Of a stretch of 64,000 bases of DNA, positions 19,021-30,364 are shown piece after piece. Where the stretch lies: the NCBI GenBank assembly GCA_944472155.2, contig OX235273.1, positions 2,825,204 through 2,889,203 of the forward strand, given 5' to 3'. The stretch is from Trichobilharzia szidati. Lineage: Eukaryota; Platyhelminthes; Trematoda; Strigeidida; Schistosomatidae. Position 1 is the stretch's first letter; each line of letters opens with the position of its first letter. The position numbers and the translations under genes are program-made. Under the pieces are notes generated by a model. It worked only from the letters and a program-made list of their open reading frames with translations, was not told where the DNA came from and ran no database searches.

Positions 19021-19500
19021 AGCATTTCCTTCAACCTTAAAGCATAATACTTTATTGTTATTGTATTTCTTATATTTATAATCCTCAATATTTTCGTTTT
19101 GTTTATTTTCTTCATAAGTGTGGACATAATTTTAAGCTGTATTATGACTGTTAACTTTGTATTTCACCTCACTATACCATATCAACAGAACATTAGATCC
19201 CATTATCCTTAACATGCTAAAGTTTCCAAAGTGAATCGACAATACCGTTTGAAACAAACTCACTGTTATTATTATTATTATTAAAATTATTAATTTTATT
19301 ATATTTAATAATCTCAATTCATCCTTCGAATATTTTTAACTTTATGTCGTAAATGTGGACAAATTCCCTCTGGTTAATTTTGTTTTAATTTTATTCATAT
19401 TTTGAGTAAATAAGATGCAATATTGTCACAAATGCTGAGAATTCCATTATGTATTAAAATTACTGTTTTTGGAATAAAGTAGATTATTATTATTATTAGT
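18168..19500 (+). mobile_element. CR1-like LINE, 5'-truncated
   Basis: RT palm through C-terminus, then a 3' UTR ending ATGCTGAGAATTCCATT ... TTTGGAATAAAGTAG and (ATT)n. Shorter relatives in the window are at 22572, 37695, 38467, 40050, 57045 and 61141. Truncation just before the YADD region indicates incomplete reverse transcription. Confidence 0.88.
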
Positions 19501-19964
19501 GCTGACTGAATTCTATCGGCCGAATATACAATGATGTCACCAAGCGAGGCGAACCATCACCACGTCACACATAGAAATGCTCTTAGATGGTTAGAGTTAG
19601 TCACCATGAAGCCTATGTTTCATGCTAATTGACAAAAGGCATCTGAATCGTCACAGGAAATAGTGCCTTGTCAGAGATTGTAAACTTCAACAAAACCTAA
19701 TCTTAGCAACGTTTGAAAACCAAGAAACAGTTGAGAACAGTTTCACGCCATCTTGGAATTCATTCCTTAATTCTATTGAGTTCCGAGTGCAGAATTGTTA
19801 GGTTTTAAGACAAACGAATATTACCATTCAGCAACTCCACCCTAAAGCTGTAGACATCCATTGATTTGGCATCTTGAAATAGCTGAGCAACAGAATTTTG
19901 TGAGCACCAATACTATGCGACTAAGCACATGAAAATGATTATCTCGCCAGTTACTAATCACTAC
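19501..19964. other. No recognisable gene
   Basis: The start (CTGACTGAATTCTATC) resembles a piece of the TAG family. Otherwise nothing recognised. Confidence 0.45.
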
Positions 19965-20115
19965 AGGAGGTAAATCAAGGGTCCAATTAGCTCATTAGTA
20001 ACATTTCTGACTACAGCATAGTGAGATACTGGGTACAGAACTCCAGGAGAGGGATATCAGATATGCCTTATTAACAGATGCCAATAAACACGAAACCTAA
20101 ATCGATTGTTTCTAA
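19965..20115 (+). mobile_element. TAG-family SINE, degenerate
   Basis: TTAGCTCATTAGTAACATTT matches the tRNA-like head of the TAG family (GCTCAGTGGTAACG). The ribozyme region keeps GCC, AACACGAAACCTAAATCG, but the CTGA core is lost. It ends just before the solo LTR. Confidence 0.55.
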
Positions 20116-20140
20116 ACGTCTAACATCGACGTGGAAAAAC

Positions 20141-20476
20141 TGTGGTGAGAGCTGTCTACTAGCCAAATTGGTAGACAGTAATTGACGTCAATATTTACGT
20201 TCTCAAGATTTGTCGTGAGAAAATATGAACAAAAACTGATTTAAAACCGACCATAGCAGACTTTGCCTAGGCGGATACAGTTAACATATAGATGATCTGA
20301 CATTCAAGAAACAGTCACAAAGAGATGAAAGATTAACTTTCAGTAAGAAACAACCAATCAGAAGACTGTGTTTGTTTGCTTAACTAAACTATAATAATGT
20401 ACATGAAAATCTATAAATTTGTGTCGATTTCCTTATTAAACGATCTGTTGCCTGGCCCTTGTCTTCTGTTGTTACA
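20141..20476 (+). mobile_element. Solo LTR of an LTR retrotransposon
   Basis: 336 bp, TGTGGTGAGAGCTGTCTACT ... CTTCTGTTGTTACA, in plus orientation. The AAAC target duplication is present at 20137-20140 and 20477-20480. A TATA-like element near 20410 is mutated (AAATCTATAAAT), but TTATTAAACG near the end corresponds to the polyadenylation site. No internal coding region is nearby. Confidence 0.82.
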
Positions 20477-20544
20477 AAACAACCTAGCATTCCTAAATTA
20501 TCAAATGTTGATCTGTAGTGGTTTGATTGGCTACATGTTTGCAC

Positions 20545-20910
20545 ATAAGCTGAAATCAGATAGGAAACCATTGGAAAACCGAGAAAGACATAAAGAGAGT
20601 ACTGGACAGATGTTTCGTCCCAGTTTGGGACTCTTCAGTAGCAGTCTGATGCTCATTAGTTACCTGGGGTTCTGTCAATAAGTCTTATTTAGTGTGGTTG
20701 GTCAAGTCTCGTAATAGAACAGTTATTCGCATATGAAAATGGCTGGCGATTGCACTAAATATCACGAATTGTCAGAAGTTGCGATTCGTAGTCCGTTTGA
20801 TCGCCTCCCATTGATTTGAATGGTCTACGAGATTGTCTTGTAACCAGTAGGTTCTAGGTTCAAATCCCTAGGATGAAACAACTGTTCAGATTCCACATTT
20901 TTCCTCTGAT
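20545..20910. mobile_element. FB element
   Basis: The minus left arm (20555-20640: GTACTGGACAGATGTTTC, GTTTGGGACTCTTCAG) is followed by the plus body (GAATTGTCAGAAGTTG, B-box-like AGGTTCAAATCCCTAGG) and a truncated right arm (GATGAAACAACTGTTC). The right core is partly deleted. Confidence 0.68.
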
Positions 20911-21524
20911 TTTCTAAACTGATCGGGAATATTACGTAATCAGCGCCCCCTCCCACAGTATTTTCAGAAACAACTGACTAACACCCCTTTAAAATACATT
21001 AAATTCTTAATGAGTTGGTCTTCATCTATTGCTTGTGCATGCATGAATGATTTTAGGCAGTTATAAATAGAAATGTGTATTTTTAGAAATGATTCATTCA
21101 AATTTCAAATAATATCGATTTATTGAATCAAGTTTAAATACATTAAAATTCATCATAACCACGTGACTTTTGAAACGATTTGGCTAACTAATTAAATCGC
21201 ATTCAACGCAAATGTGTAATTTTATTAATTTATACTAATTGGCAAGTTTGTTATTTTCTATTTTTTTCTAATAACAAAAAAAATTAGATGAAATTGATTT
21301 GAAACAACATTTTTTAAGATATGTAATCGATTACGTCATGTTGTTCATTATGAATAATCCTCATTCAGACATTAGTGAAAAACAAAACCCGTAGTTCAGC
21401 GAAGAGGCTTCATTTTTCGGGGAATACATTTTCGCCCTTAGCTGTACAATTGTATTTAAATAAAAAATTTTTCATGAAGGAGGGTTGTAACTAAAGTGAT
21501 GAGTTGTCACAGCAATAGTTATTA
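20911..21524. other. Mostly unassigned; PLE-1 3' end remnant
   Basis: No gene. At about 21398-21455, CAGCGAAGAGGC ... CCTTAGCTG resembles the closing stem of PLE-1 hammerhead motifs (CAGC/GCTG on minus), as at 30420-30520. Confidence 0.4.
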
Positions 21525-22445
21525 TTATTCTCTTGCGTTCCAAGTGGAACATAGGGCTTCAACAACACATCTGCACTTTGTTCTGTACCGTACCGACGAC
21601 CCACTCGCCGCTTCCCATTGGGATTCCACTCGAGTGATGGCCTGGCGTGTGATATTATTGGTGGCCTCCTCAATGTATGCCTGATCAATACATCTCCATT
21701 TTCTCCTACATATTTGTTGAGCGATCGGCTTTTGGTTGGTTTGGTCCCAGACAGAGTTTCCTGTTGCTAATTCTTTCTTGTCCTCTGGCCATTTGATCTT
21801 CAGTATGGAACCAGGGAAGGCAGCTGTTGATGAAAGTCTGCAACCTGTTGAAAATGCTTCTTGTGATACATATTGCAAGTTTCTGACCCGTATAGAAGAA
21901 CCGACTTCACATTTGTATTGAAAATCCGAATCTTGTTCCTTGTGCTGAGGCGGAGCGCAGAAGATTTCTAAACTGGTTTCGGGTCGATGAAGGCGTATCT
22001 TGCCTTTCTCATTCTACTGGCCTGTAGTTGAAACGATGCTTCCCGGATAATTGAAGGAGGAAACCTCTGTTAAACCTCTCCCGTTGATGGTGATTGTTGT
22101 TGTTGGTTGGCTACCTTCATCACCTCCGTCTTCTCTATGTTCACATGCAGTCCTGTCTTCTCTGCTAACCTCTTCAGCCAGTTTGTTGGTTTTCGGCTGT
22201 AAGTCTTCGATTTTGTGTGACATTAGAAATATGTCATCTGCGAAATCCAGATCTTCTAGGGTCTTCTTATCGGTCGTCCGGTCTATTCCTGACTCCTCGC
22301 CCCAACAGTCTGACGCATAATCCAGTCCACCACAATTAAGAATATCATCGGTGATAATAGGCAGTCAGCCAGCCTTGTCTTACTTCACGTCGAACACCTC
22401 GCTGAGTTTTCCGTTGTAGATCACCTGACACGTGGCATCCATATG
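21525..22445 (-). mobile_element. RTE-a LINE, degenerate
   Basis: From the 3' end (plus CTTGCGTTCCAAGTGGAAC) upstream through ILKIKWPEDKKE, QQICRRKWRCIDQ (21525-21878), TYPGSIVSTT-like, INGRGLTEVSSF (22014-22223) and the LISHKIEDLQ region to the GCLLSP block near 22370. Several stops. Confidence 0.82.
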
Positions 22446-22598
22446 GCTAGATTTTTTTGATGTGGTTGTGTTCTCTCAGCTGGATGAATAATTTGCGAAG
22501 CTTTCATCTCCCTACTAGACAACATTTTCAGTGCATACTTCATCACCCAGTGCTGCAGTCAGAGGTGTTATCAGTGAGTACTAAGGGCTGTCAGTTAG

Positions 22599-23024
22599 GT
22601 GAGTGAGATACCGCTAAGCCAACTTGTTAATACTCTTGTAGACAGACACATGGACTCATGCAAGAAATTGGCGAATATTACCTTGTCGGACACTGAGCAT
22701 CCTGTCGGCCATACCCAGCCTTCACTATCCAAACATATCACCGAACACTTACCAGCATGGTTTTACGAAAGAGAAAAACGATGCCCCCGCAGCTCTATCT
22801 TAGAACATGTGATAGATTCCGGACACCAAGCTATACCGCAAACAAAATTCAAAGTCGTCTACAGAGTAAAAAGTAGTCTTCCTAAAGGTGTACGAATCAG
22901 ACTTCTTCAAACTGCAGAAGCAATGGCGATTCACTTGCTAAGTCCTGAACTCTGCATACAGAAGAAGTTCGTTCAGTCACTACACTTGCAATGGACGTAT
23001 TCTGTCTTAATACCCAACAGGTAA
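22599..23024 (+). pseudogene. Chimeric open frame: CR1 RT tail joined to PLE-1 endonuclease
   Basis: An open frame of 141 codons. Residues 1-37 are CR1 C-terminal RT sequence (QLVNTLVDRHMDSCKKL). From about residue 42 it is PLE-1 (KHITEHLPAWFYERE, RSSILEHVIDSGHQ, RLLQTAEAMAIH, ELCIQKKFVQSL). The fusion follows from PLE insertion in frame. Neither part keeps its catalytic core, so it is a nested-insertion product and not a designed fusion. Confidence 0.8.
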
Positions 23025-23560
23025 ATTCTGTTTCTTTCTCTCTGTCTTTTCATTCGTATTATTTTGCCTTTACAATTGTAATATTTTACATTTTCAACCT
23101 TCTTGTTCTCTACTACCACCCGATTTAATTTCTACACTTCATTAACTCTGTTACTGAATTGACCGACGTTCAATATCTAGTCATTTATGTTACGTCATCC
23201 AATTTATTTGCTCACTTTTAGTTCTAATCTAAATGGCATTATTCTCTACCCCACCTCCACTTAGTCTCTGCCTGTAATTACCTCTGTTGCTGTCCTGACT
23301 TAAGCTGACTCATTTTAGCTCATTATATTACGTCATCTAACTTACTAACTCAATCTTACTTTATTTGCTGTCTGATTAACCTAGTTTCCATATTAGATCA
23401 TTCTTGATTTACCTGATTAATTATCTAAACTTGACAAACCTTATGTACACACACACACACAAATAATTGCGATTGTACAGCTATGTGAATGAATTCGCCA
23501 AAAAGAGTCTTTCCGCTGAACTTCTTCTCTTTTTTTCTGTCTATAACACAAATCTCTCCT
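22718..23560 (+). mobile_element. PLE-1 nested in CR1
   Basis: Endonuclease C-terminal part followed by a 3' UTR with (CA)n at about 23448-23460. A hammerhead-like end follows at about 23482-23528 (CAGC/GCTG closing stem, CCAAAAAGAGTC in place of GAAA..). 5'-truncated. Confidence 0.75.
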
Positions 23561-23796
23561 TCCATCTCATCAGGTAGATAGCACTAGAAGCAACTATAGG
23601 GGACTGTATCCTCTGACGGCTAAGTGCAGAAACTCTTCAATACCTCACTTAGCATCCATTTAATGTGATGAGGAAAGTGTTAGGTACAAAACCAATAACT
23701 TACGCCTAGACAGTAACTGAACATGCCTTTTAATTCTCTCTATCATTAAAGTGATGTTTTCATTATCTCGAGTAATACGTACATTTAATTTTACAG

Positions 23797-23971
23797 CGTT
23801 TATGACTCTCACCGACCATGCACATGGTCCGGGGTTCAGTCTGCTGCCGACGCACACTTGATATCTATGGTCGGCCTGCAAAAACTTGCGCTACCGATAT
23901 CAAATGCTGAAATTTCCATACCTGTACCAAAAAATACGGTGTGGAATCAAGCTTTAATCAAAAATCAAAAA
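23797..23971 (+). mobile_element. SINE-A, head truncated
   Basis: Starts inside the head (ACTCTCACCGACCATGC), with B box GGGGTTCAGTCTGC, the body TATCTATGGTCGG, and tail GTGTGGAATCAAGC plus A-rich end. It lies within the CR1 3' region. Confidence 0.82.
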
Positions 23972-24244
23972 AAATTATTGATATTTTTACCAATGTAAAT
24001 TCCCTCATAGCTATTTCCCCCTGTACTGCGTAAATGTGAAGTGAATATTAGATTCTCTGTTGTATATAATATGCTGCAAATTCCCCAGAATATTAAACGT
24101 GCTGTTTGGGATAAGGTCATCGTTGTTATTATTATTCTGGTTTGTATTTGTAAGATTCTGCGAAAAAACGTGATTTATGTGACAAATGGGTAAAATTCAA
24201 ATATACAAACACAAAATTTTGATTAGGAGACTAATTCCACTGCT

Positions 24245-24872
24245 AATCATTGTATGTTTTAAAGGTTTCAACTGCAGGCCAGCGGAGCGGATGAAATGTC
24301 AAAGTCAACCAGGCAGAATCAGAAAGACAAGGTACGCCTTCACCAACCTTAAACCAGTTTGTAAATCTTCTGCACTCAGCCTCAACACAAATGTGAAGTT
24401 AGTCAGTTCTTCTATATGGGTCAGAAACTTGTACTGCGTATCACGATAAGGATTTCCGACAAGTTACAGACTTTCATCAACAGCTGCCACCTTCACCGGC
24501 TGGCCCCATGCTGAAGATCAAATGGCCAATCAGCTGGCCAGAAAGGATTAGCAACAAACCAACCACGAACCGACTGTTCAACAAATATATAGGAGAAAAT
24601 GGTGATGGATCATGCATTCACCACTGAGAAGGCCGCCGAATGACATCATACTCAATGCAGGCCATCCCTCGAGTGGAATCCCGATGGTCGTCGGTACAAG
24701 ATTGACATGGAGGAGATCGTGTGGTGAGGAGGCGGAAGAGAAGGAGATGCTAGATTATGCTCAATCGTGGGATAAACTGAAGAGGATGGCAGAAAATAGA
24801 AGAAAGTGTAGCTGTGTTGTTGAAGCCCTATGATGTTCCATTCGAAACCCAAGGGAATAATAATAATAACGA
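24245..24872 (+). mobile_element. RTE-a LINE, 5'-truncated
   Basis: Begins in the TDEDVK region and reads GRIRKTRYAFTNLKPVCKSS, LNTNVKLVSSS, then after frameshifts the WIGH block and VEAL, ending GATGTTCCATTCGAAACCC and (AAT)n. Confidence 0.82.
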
Positions 24873-25079
24873 TCATTTTATGCGCATTCCGTAGTGTTAC
24901 TTATCTGAACACTCTTTTGTATTACGAGTGTTGAGATGGGAATAAGAATGGATAGTTGGTGTGTTGAAATACGCTTCCTGAAATAAAGTAAAATGAAGTG
25001 GTATGTTTGAAAAATATCGCTAAATCCAACATTCTAAAAAATGAACTCACGTAAGAAAGAAAAGGGGTATACCTTCGAA

Positions 25080-25375
25080 ATGTACCTTCTGAACATGTAC
25101 CGAAATGTTTGCGTCTCAAGGAAACAAAAACACTTTTAACAGTGCTATTACCAAGCATCTCCTTGGCACTGGTTCTGTGGTGAACATCAAAGAATCTTTT
25201 AAAATTATCAATAGACAAGAAAGCTCAATCTCCTCAAATTTGCCTCTGTCAAATGCCTGGAACCTGCTTTATGTGTTCAGAAGGAAGGTACTCTGGTAAA
25301 TGGATGTCTTTATTCTCTCTTACATTTGATTAAGTAACGCTGAAAATTCCATTCCGTATTATTATTATTACCATT
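25080..25375 (+). mobile_element. PLE endonuclease C-terminal fragment with LINE-like tail
   Basis: An open frame at 25105-25299 gives SAITKHLLGTGSVVNIKESF, a PLE-type segment (SSILEHL..SGH..NI..SFK). It ends in GCTGAAAATTCCATTCCGTA plus (ATT)n, which is a CR1-like tail. So the two remains abut. Confidence 0.5.
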
Positions 25376-25884
25376 GTATGCATATATTGATTTTTTGTTT
25401 AAACTTGAACTCTCTGGATAAGTATGTTAAAATTGTTTATGTACACAAACTTAATGGTGATATATTTAGGTTGTAAGCAGCTAGCTGATGAGAAGCCAAG
25501 GAACTAATAAATGATGGTAGTATTTTATTCTACACAAACCCCTATTGTTGTTCTTGCTTTATTCAAATTCATAGGGGGGAATAACTGTATGATATGTGCT
25601 ATTTTCTTTTGATAAGCACCATTTCATCAATATACACAACATCCCTTACACCTTCCAGGAATCACTTGACTGTATTCATTTCCAAGAGACGAAATCTTTA
25701 CTCTACTGCTGATTTCACTGTGCTATTGGTACTAGAACGTATCAACTAATTATATACAATGCAGACAGCTTTAGAGAGGCGTATCTTAGATCTAGACAGA
25801 ATAGCATCCTTCCATGTAGAACAGATTTCCCCTTGAAACATCCGTCGATTGAAGAACTGTATTCTTTATTTCATAAAGTATCAG
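25376..25884. other. No recognisable gene
   Basis: AT-rich. No coding region or repeat recognised. Confidence 0.5.
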
Positions 25885-26800
25885 AAGAGCAGGTAACGAC
25901 GAAACAGGCATAAAATCGACCCACACAAAAAAAACTTAGAGGATCTGGAATTCACCGATGATGATATATATCTGATTTCTCACAAATTGGAAGATATACA
26001 GGTTAAAAGAAACAGGTTGGCAGAAGAAGCATAAACGATAGGAAGGGCTTCAGGTGGACACAGATAAAAAACAGATGTAGTGATGAAGATTCCTGGTCAA
26101 CAGCAACAGTAACAACAGACAACAATCAGCATAAATGGGAGGAACCTGAAAGAAACAACCTCTTTTACCTACCTGTGAAGCATCGTTTCAACTACAGGCG
26201 GAACTGACGAGGATATCAAAGCAAGAATCGGGAAAGCAAGACGAGCTTTCATCACTCTTGAGTCTGGGTGGAGGTCAACAGCAGTCAAACATGAAAAATT
26301 AGATCCGGATTTTCAACTCCAACGTGAAGTCAGAGATTTGGCGCCGCGCCGCGTCACGAAGGGCATTTTGAACGAACTACACACCTTCATCAACAGCTAT
26401 CTTCGCTCAATACTACTCAAAATCAGATGGCCAGCCAGAAAAGATCAGCAATAGGGATTACTGGGAGCGGATCAACCAATCCAGCAGGAACAGATTGTGC
26501 AAGAAATATGCAGGAAGAAATGGAGTTAGGTGGATTGGCCATACTCTGAGAAAACAAACTATCAAGTGAGTGACATCACACCCCAGGTCATCACTCGAGT
26601 GGAACTCGAATGAGAAGCGGCGAGTTGTTCGTGTGTGACGGTGACATGAAGGAGGAGGTGATGTGAAGAGGAGATGAAAACATTTGGGCAGACGTGGAGC
26701 CAGGTGAAAACTTTGAGAGAGGTGAGAACCGAACGCAATAAAGACGTTTGGCTAAATCCCTATGTTCCTATAGGAACTAAAGGAGACAATAATAATAATA
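25885..26800 (+). mobile_element. RTE-a LINE, 5'-truncated
   Basis: Begins at the RT palm: NLEDLEFTDDDIYLISHKLED, where the catalytic FADD is FTDD. The linker holds CAACAGTAACAAC, followed by the INGRNLKETT region, thumb and WIGH blocks, and the end CCTATGTTCCTATAGGAAC with (AAT)n. Many stops. It belongs to the subfamily of 46085-47092 and 56160-56895. Confidence 0.82.
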
Positions 26801-27094
26801 ATCAGAACAGTATCAGAATACTCGGTTTCATCCATTGAGTAAATTATCTAGACAAAACTGGTAAACAAGATCAGCAGTAGACTAGCAGTTGAAAACGTTC
26901 ACAACAAGAGGTGATCAGCTATTGCAGGGCCATTTTCAAGGTCATATCGGTGGGGATTGCTATTCTGCAACTCTACTGTTTCGAAATAAACCTTTTTAAG
27001 TGGCAGAACACAGAAAAAACATTAGGAAAGAAACATCCTTGTGAGCTACACATGATACTGAATATCGTTACACCAACTTGGTACATTGCGGACT

Positions 27095-27630
27095 ACAAGA
27101 GATGTGCCACACACAACCTCATATTGGATGAATCGAGGCGATCGGACACAGGAAGCCTTCGACCTAAGTTTCGTGCTAGTTGGCACTCACCAGTCAGCAA
27201 GGCATATCTGCAACCAGCTTGAAGGAACTCATGTCCCTTCTGAGATTCGAACGCGCGTCGCTCAGTGACTGCTGCAGTCAGAGACGTTACCACTGAGCCA
27301 TTAGAGCTCACGAGTGCCCCCCTGTGGGACTGTAGTGGGTATTGTGATGGGACACACACTAGTAACTAGTGTGATATGTCTAGCCCTCCGTTTGCTGCAG
27401 ATTGAATTCTATCAGTCAGGTGTGCAATTTGGTCACCATTCTAGGTAGCTCATCATGATGGTGTATATTGATTTGATGATATTAGATGGTGCACCGTGCA
27501 CCGTGATGGCGAGCTACCTGGAATGGTGACCACATTTCAAACCTGACTGACTGATAGAATTCAGTCTGCACCAAAGAAAGGACTAGACATATCACACTAG
27601 TTACTAGTGTCCAATCAAAATACACTACTT
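27095..27630. mobile_element. TAG-family SINE, inverted pair
   Basis: A minus copy (27095-27490) holds a hammerhead-like fold, a B box (plus GAGATTCGAACGCG), an A box (GAGCCATTAG) and the ACTAGTAACTAG block near 27357. At about 27488 it meets a plus copy of the 3' 140 bp (to 27630), sharing GCACCGTG at the joint. The second arm lacks the tRNA-like head. Confidence 0.78.
27155..27203 (-). ncRNA. TAG-family hammerhead-like fold
   Basis: On minus: stem I GCCTT/AAGGC, core CTGA-CTGG-TGAG, stem II GTGC/GCAC with loop CAACTA, GAAA box, near-palindromic stem III (ACTTAGGT), cleavage-type GGTC. The 4-nt insertion in the core is not canonical. Confidence 0.6.
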
Positions 27631-28405
27631 CATAGTTTGGATACACAAACCGAAGCAGGTGGTTGTTTTGAGGAGCCACTCCTCCAAATCTTTAACTTGA
27701 AGTCTAATGCACAAGGCGATAGTGGAGTAGTGTGAGGAGCTACGTTGTTCCTATGGTTTCCATTGGATTCTCCCGGATTCTGGAGCATATGTACACCTAG
27801 TATAATGACTTCGTTACTTTTACTGGTAAAGTCAACCGTGCATCAAACAAAGATCTCACAATAATTCGAGGGGGAGGTACCATAGTCAGACCTAAATATA
27901 TCTTCCAGTGGTCCCCCAATTGAAGATCTATTAAAAAAGTGGAAGTGTTAGCCGTAAGGTCGTGTCTGATGTAATCAATCAGATACTGATTATTTATCTA
28001 TAGTTTAAATTTCCGTTGATGTGTAAGGGATATAATTTACTCTTTATAGTGAGCAACAAAGTTGTTGTTGTCGCAGATCTTTCAGTAAAATCTGACTTTT
28101 ATGTGTCAACTCAGGTTGAGGAATATTTCCAAGTGATCAGCTAGCTGTAGTGTCTTAAGGATAATTCTAATCAAGTTAGACAACAGACAAACAAATTAAA
28201 AACACTCCATTACAACATCAGTATTTTCCAGCTCTTGTAGATAGTAGACCTGCAAATCCAACAGTTCGGTTGTAAACGCCAGTCGTTAGCATTCACATTC
28301 TCACCTGTATGAGTAACACTACCACCACATAAAGTCGGCGAATATAGGGCTTACTTGACCGAACTATACATCTTCCTGAATCATTTCAGTATAATCTGTC
28401 AATTC
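27631..28405. other. No recognisable gene
   Basis: No domain, repeat or RNA gene recognised. Confidence 0.5.
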
Positions 28406-28645
28406 CTATGTGTTCGGAGTGGAACGTAGGGCTTCACTTTTGAGCTTTGAAGCTGCAGTGGCAATGGTACTGTTTATTGGGAGTGGGTGGGTAGAGTTGC
28501 TAGTCTCACGCCCATCTTTCTCTCTTTATTGGCTTTACTACCGGTTAGACGCAGGGTTTGGAAGTGCTTCGCCTGAGCTTCGAATTTCAACATTTCGTAG
28601 AGTGGTTGGCAAACGTCTTACCATTACGCCAACCAATCTCAGTTT
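28406..28645 (-). mobile_element. SINE-B-like element
   Basis: On minus the order is a tRNA-like head (GGCGTAATGGTAAGACG, AAATTCGAAGCTC), a body with GTGAGACTAGCAACTC, and the RTE-a-type end AAGCCCTACGTTCCACTC. The head differs from that of other SINE-B copies, so it may be a separate subfamily. Confidence 0.65.
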
Positions 28646-28707
28646 GGTTTATACAGTTATCATTACACAAAAGGTTTTTATAAGTTTTCTATTGCCACTA
28701 TAAATGA

Positions 28708-29182
28708 CAATTATTGTAATTATTATTAATCACTTGGGTTCCGAGTGGAACATAGGCTTTCAGCAAAACATCTACACTCTGTTCTGTTTTCTGCTGTCCT
28801 GTTCAGCTTACCCCACGATTACCAATAATCTTCCATCTTCTCCTCCTTGCCACACGATCTCCTCCATGTCACCCTCGCAGTGACGACCTATTCGTCACTT
28901 CCGATTGGGATTCCAGTCGAGTGACAGCCTGCACTGCTCGTGATTTCATTCGTCGGCCTCCTCAGTGACGTATGCCCGATCCATCTCCATTTTCTCCTAC
29001 ATATTTGTCGAGCAGTCGGCTCTTGCTTGTTGGATTGTTCCACTGCAGAGTTTCTTGCTGTTAATTCTTTCTGGCCCACCGGCTGGCCATTCAATCTTCA
29101 ATATGGCATCAACCAGCGAAGGTGGCAGCTGTTGATAAAAGTCTGTAAATTGATGGAAATCCTTTTTGTGACACGCCGGAAT
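28708..29182 (-). mobile_element. RTE-a LINE, 5'-truncated
   Basis: Minus frame 28888-29094 reads KELTARNSAVEQSNKQEP, RQICRRKWRWIGHTSLRRP. The 3' end appears on plus as CTTGGGTTCCGAGTGGAAC. Contains stops beyond this. Confidence 0.82.
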
Positions 29183-29726
29183 GACATTGAGTGAAATATA
29201 CTCATTTTAAACAACATTTTATGCTTTCCAAATTAAGTTGATTCTATAAATAACAAACTTTTAAAAATAGTAACGATAAGAATATAACAAAAAAAAATAT
29301 TATGCAATCTGATAAAATCTCTATGCTATAAAAATAAATAGATAGACAGACAGGCTCATAGACGGGCAGTCAGCTAGATCGATGGATAGACAGACAAAAA
29401 ATCAATTCTTCGAAAAATCACGATTAAGAGAGAGAGAGAGAAAGAGAGACGAAGGGGAGTGGAAATACAACAATTCTGTATATCAATTTCTCTTTATTGA
29501 CTAGAATCAAACCTTGTGGCAGAATAACAACTGACAGAATAAGGCAAGTTGCAATGAAATTCACCCTTAGGCAGATTAATTCGCACTTTTCAGTGTACAC
29601 AGTCCCAGGAGCTGAGACTTCATCACAGTTTCCTTGGGAACCCAATCTGTTTGTTGCTGTAACTGATAATCAACAAAGCGGTCATATTTGTATAAAACAA
29701 TGCACAATTGAGTAATTATTGGTTAC
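29183..29726. other. Low-complexity stretch and unassigned frame
   Basis: Imperfect GATA/GACA repeats at 29338-29397 and (GA)n at 29429-29450. A 72-codon open frame at 29497-29715 shows no recognisable family. Confidence 0.45.
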
Positions 29727-30080
29727 AGGATTTCATCATGAGCTGGAAAACCTGCGAGTACTGGACAGCTGTTTCGTCCTAGTTTGGGACTCTTCATCAC
29801 TAAGCACCCACCGGGGCTCAGGTAGGTAGTTACCTGGAGTTCTGGTGGGAAGTCGTGACCAGTAGGGTGCAGCAGGTCGGGTATGAGGACAAATACTCGC
29901 CGAAGGCAGTGGCTGAATGGTATAAAAGAATGCCTTGTAACCAGAAGGCCCTAAGTTAGAACCCCGGAGGTGAGTGCTTATCACTCATGAATCCCAAAAC
30001 TAGGACGAAACAGCTGTCCAGTACTTCCTGATGGTTTTCACAGGTTCGCTAACTGATATCAATCCGTGATCAAACTTCTA
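29727..30080. mobile_element. FB element, well-preserved opposed arms
   Basis: Minus left arm (29745-29815): GTACTGGACAGCTGTTTC, GTCCTAGTTTGGGAC, TCTTCATCAC. Plus body: GTGGCTGAATGGTATAAAAG, then TAGAACCCCGG. Plus right arm (29975-30070): CATGAATCCCAAAACTAGG, GACGAAACAGCTGTCC, GTACTTCC, then AACTGATATCAATCCGTGATC. Both arms have GAAA, stem II and the ACAGCTGT stem III. The right core is CACTCATGAA, so it has lost CTGATGA. Confidence 0.78.
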
Positions 30081-30364
30081 AAAACAAATCTAATCCTTAC
30101 AAACCGACTCTTGAAAATAACAAATTTTGTTAACGGGTTAGAAACTAAAGTAAGGTTAAATAAATAATTTGAGTGACGTAATCTAATTGACGGGGTTGAG
30201 TACAGCTCAACTGAAATTACAATTGAACAGAGGTTAACAACATTGGTAATAAGCAGTAGAGATTTTTGATGAGGGATGGGGGAAGAAAATAATAGAAGAA
30301 TTAAGAAACAGACAGGCAGGGAAAAAGACGAAACAAAAATTACGTGTTCAATGTTAAGATAAGC

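Larger units (their letters stand above)
22572..24140 (+). mobile_element. CR1-like LINE split by PLE-1 and SINE-A
   Basis: The CR1 coding part (SEIPLSQLVNTLVDRHMDSC) runs to about 22716 and is replaced by PLE-1 until about 23560. It resumes with the decayed C-terminus (SSIPHLAS-like, 23570-23710), is cut again by a SINE-A, and ends with the CR1 tail (ATGCTGCAAATTCCC ... TTTGGGATAAGG) and (ATT)n at 24140. Confidence 0.75.

Noticed and set aside
20141..20476. Reading the 336-bp repeat as a DNA transposon with 4-bp duplication
   Set aside because: Only TGT/ACA ends are inverted; promoter-like and polyadenylation-like signals fit an LTR better. Not fully excluded.
27357..27373. ACTAGT near-palindrome as a restriction or operator site
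   Set aside because: It recurs as the end of TAG-family copies (51799, 52522), so it belongs to the element.
29497..29715. 72-codon frame as a gene
   Set aside because: No recognisable family and no upstream signals; lies beside low-complexity DNA.
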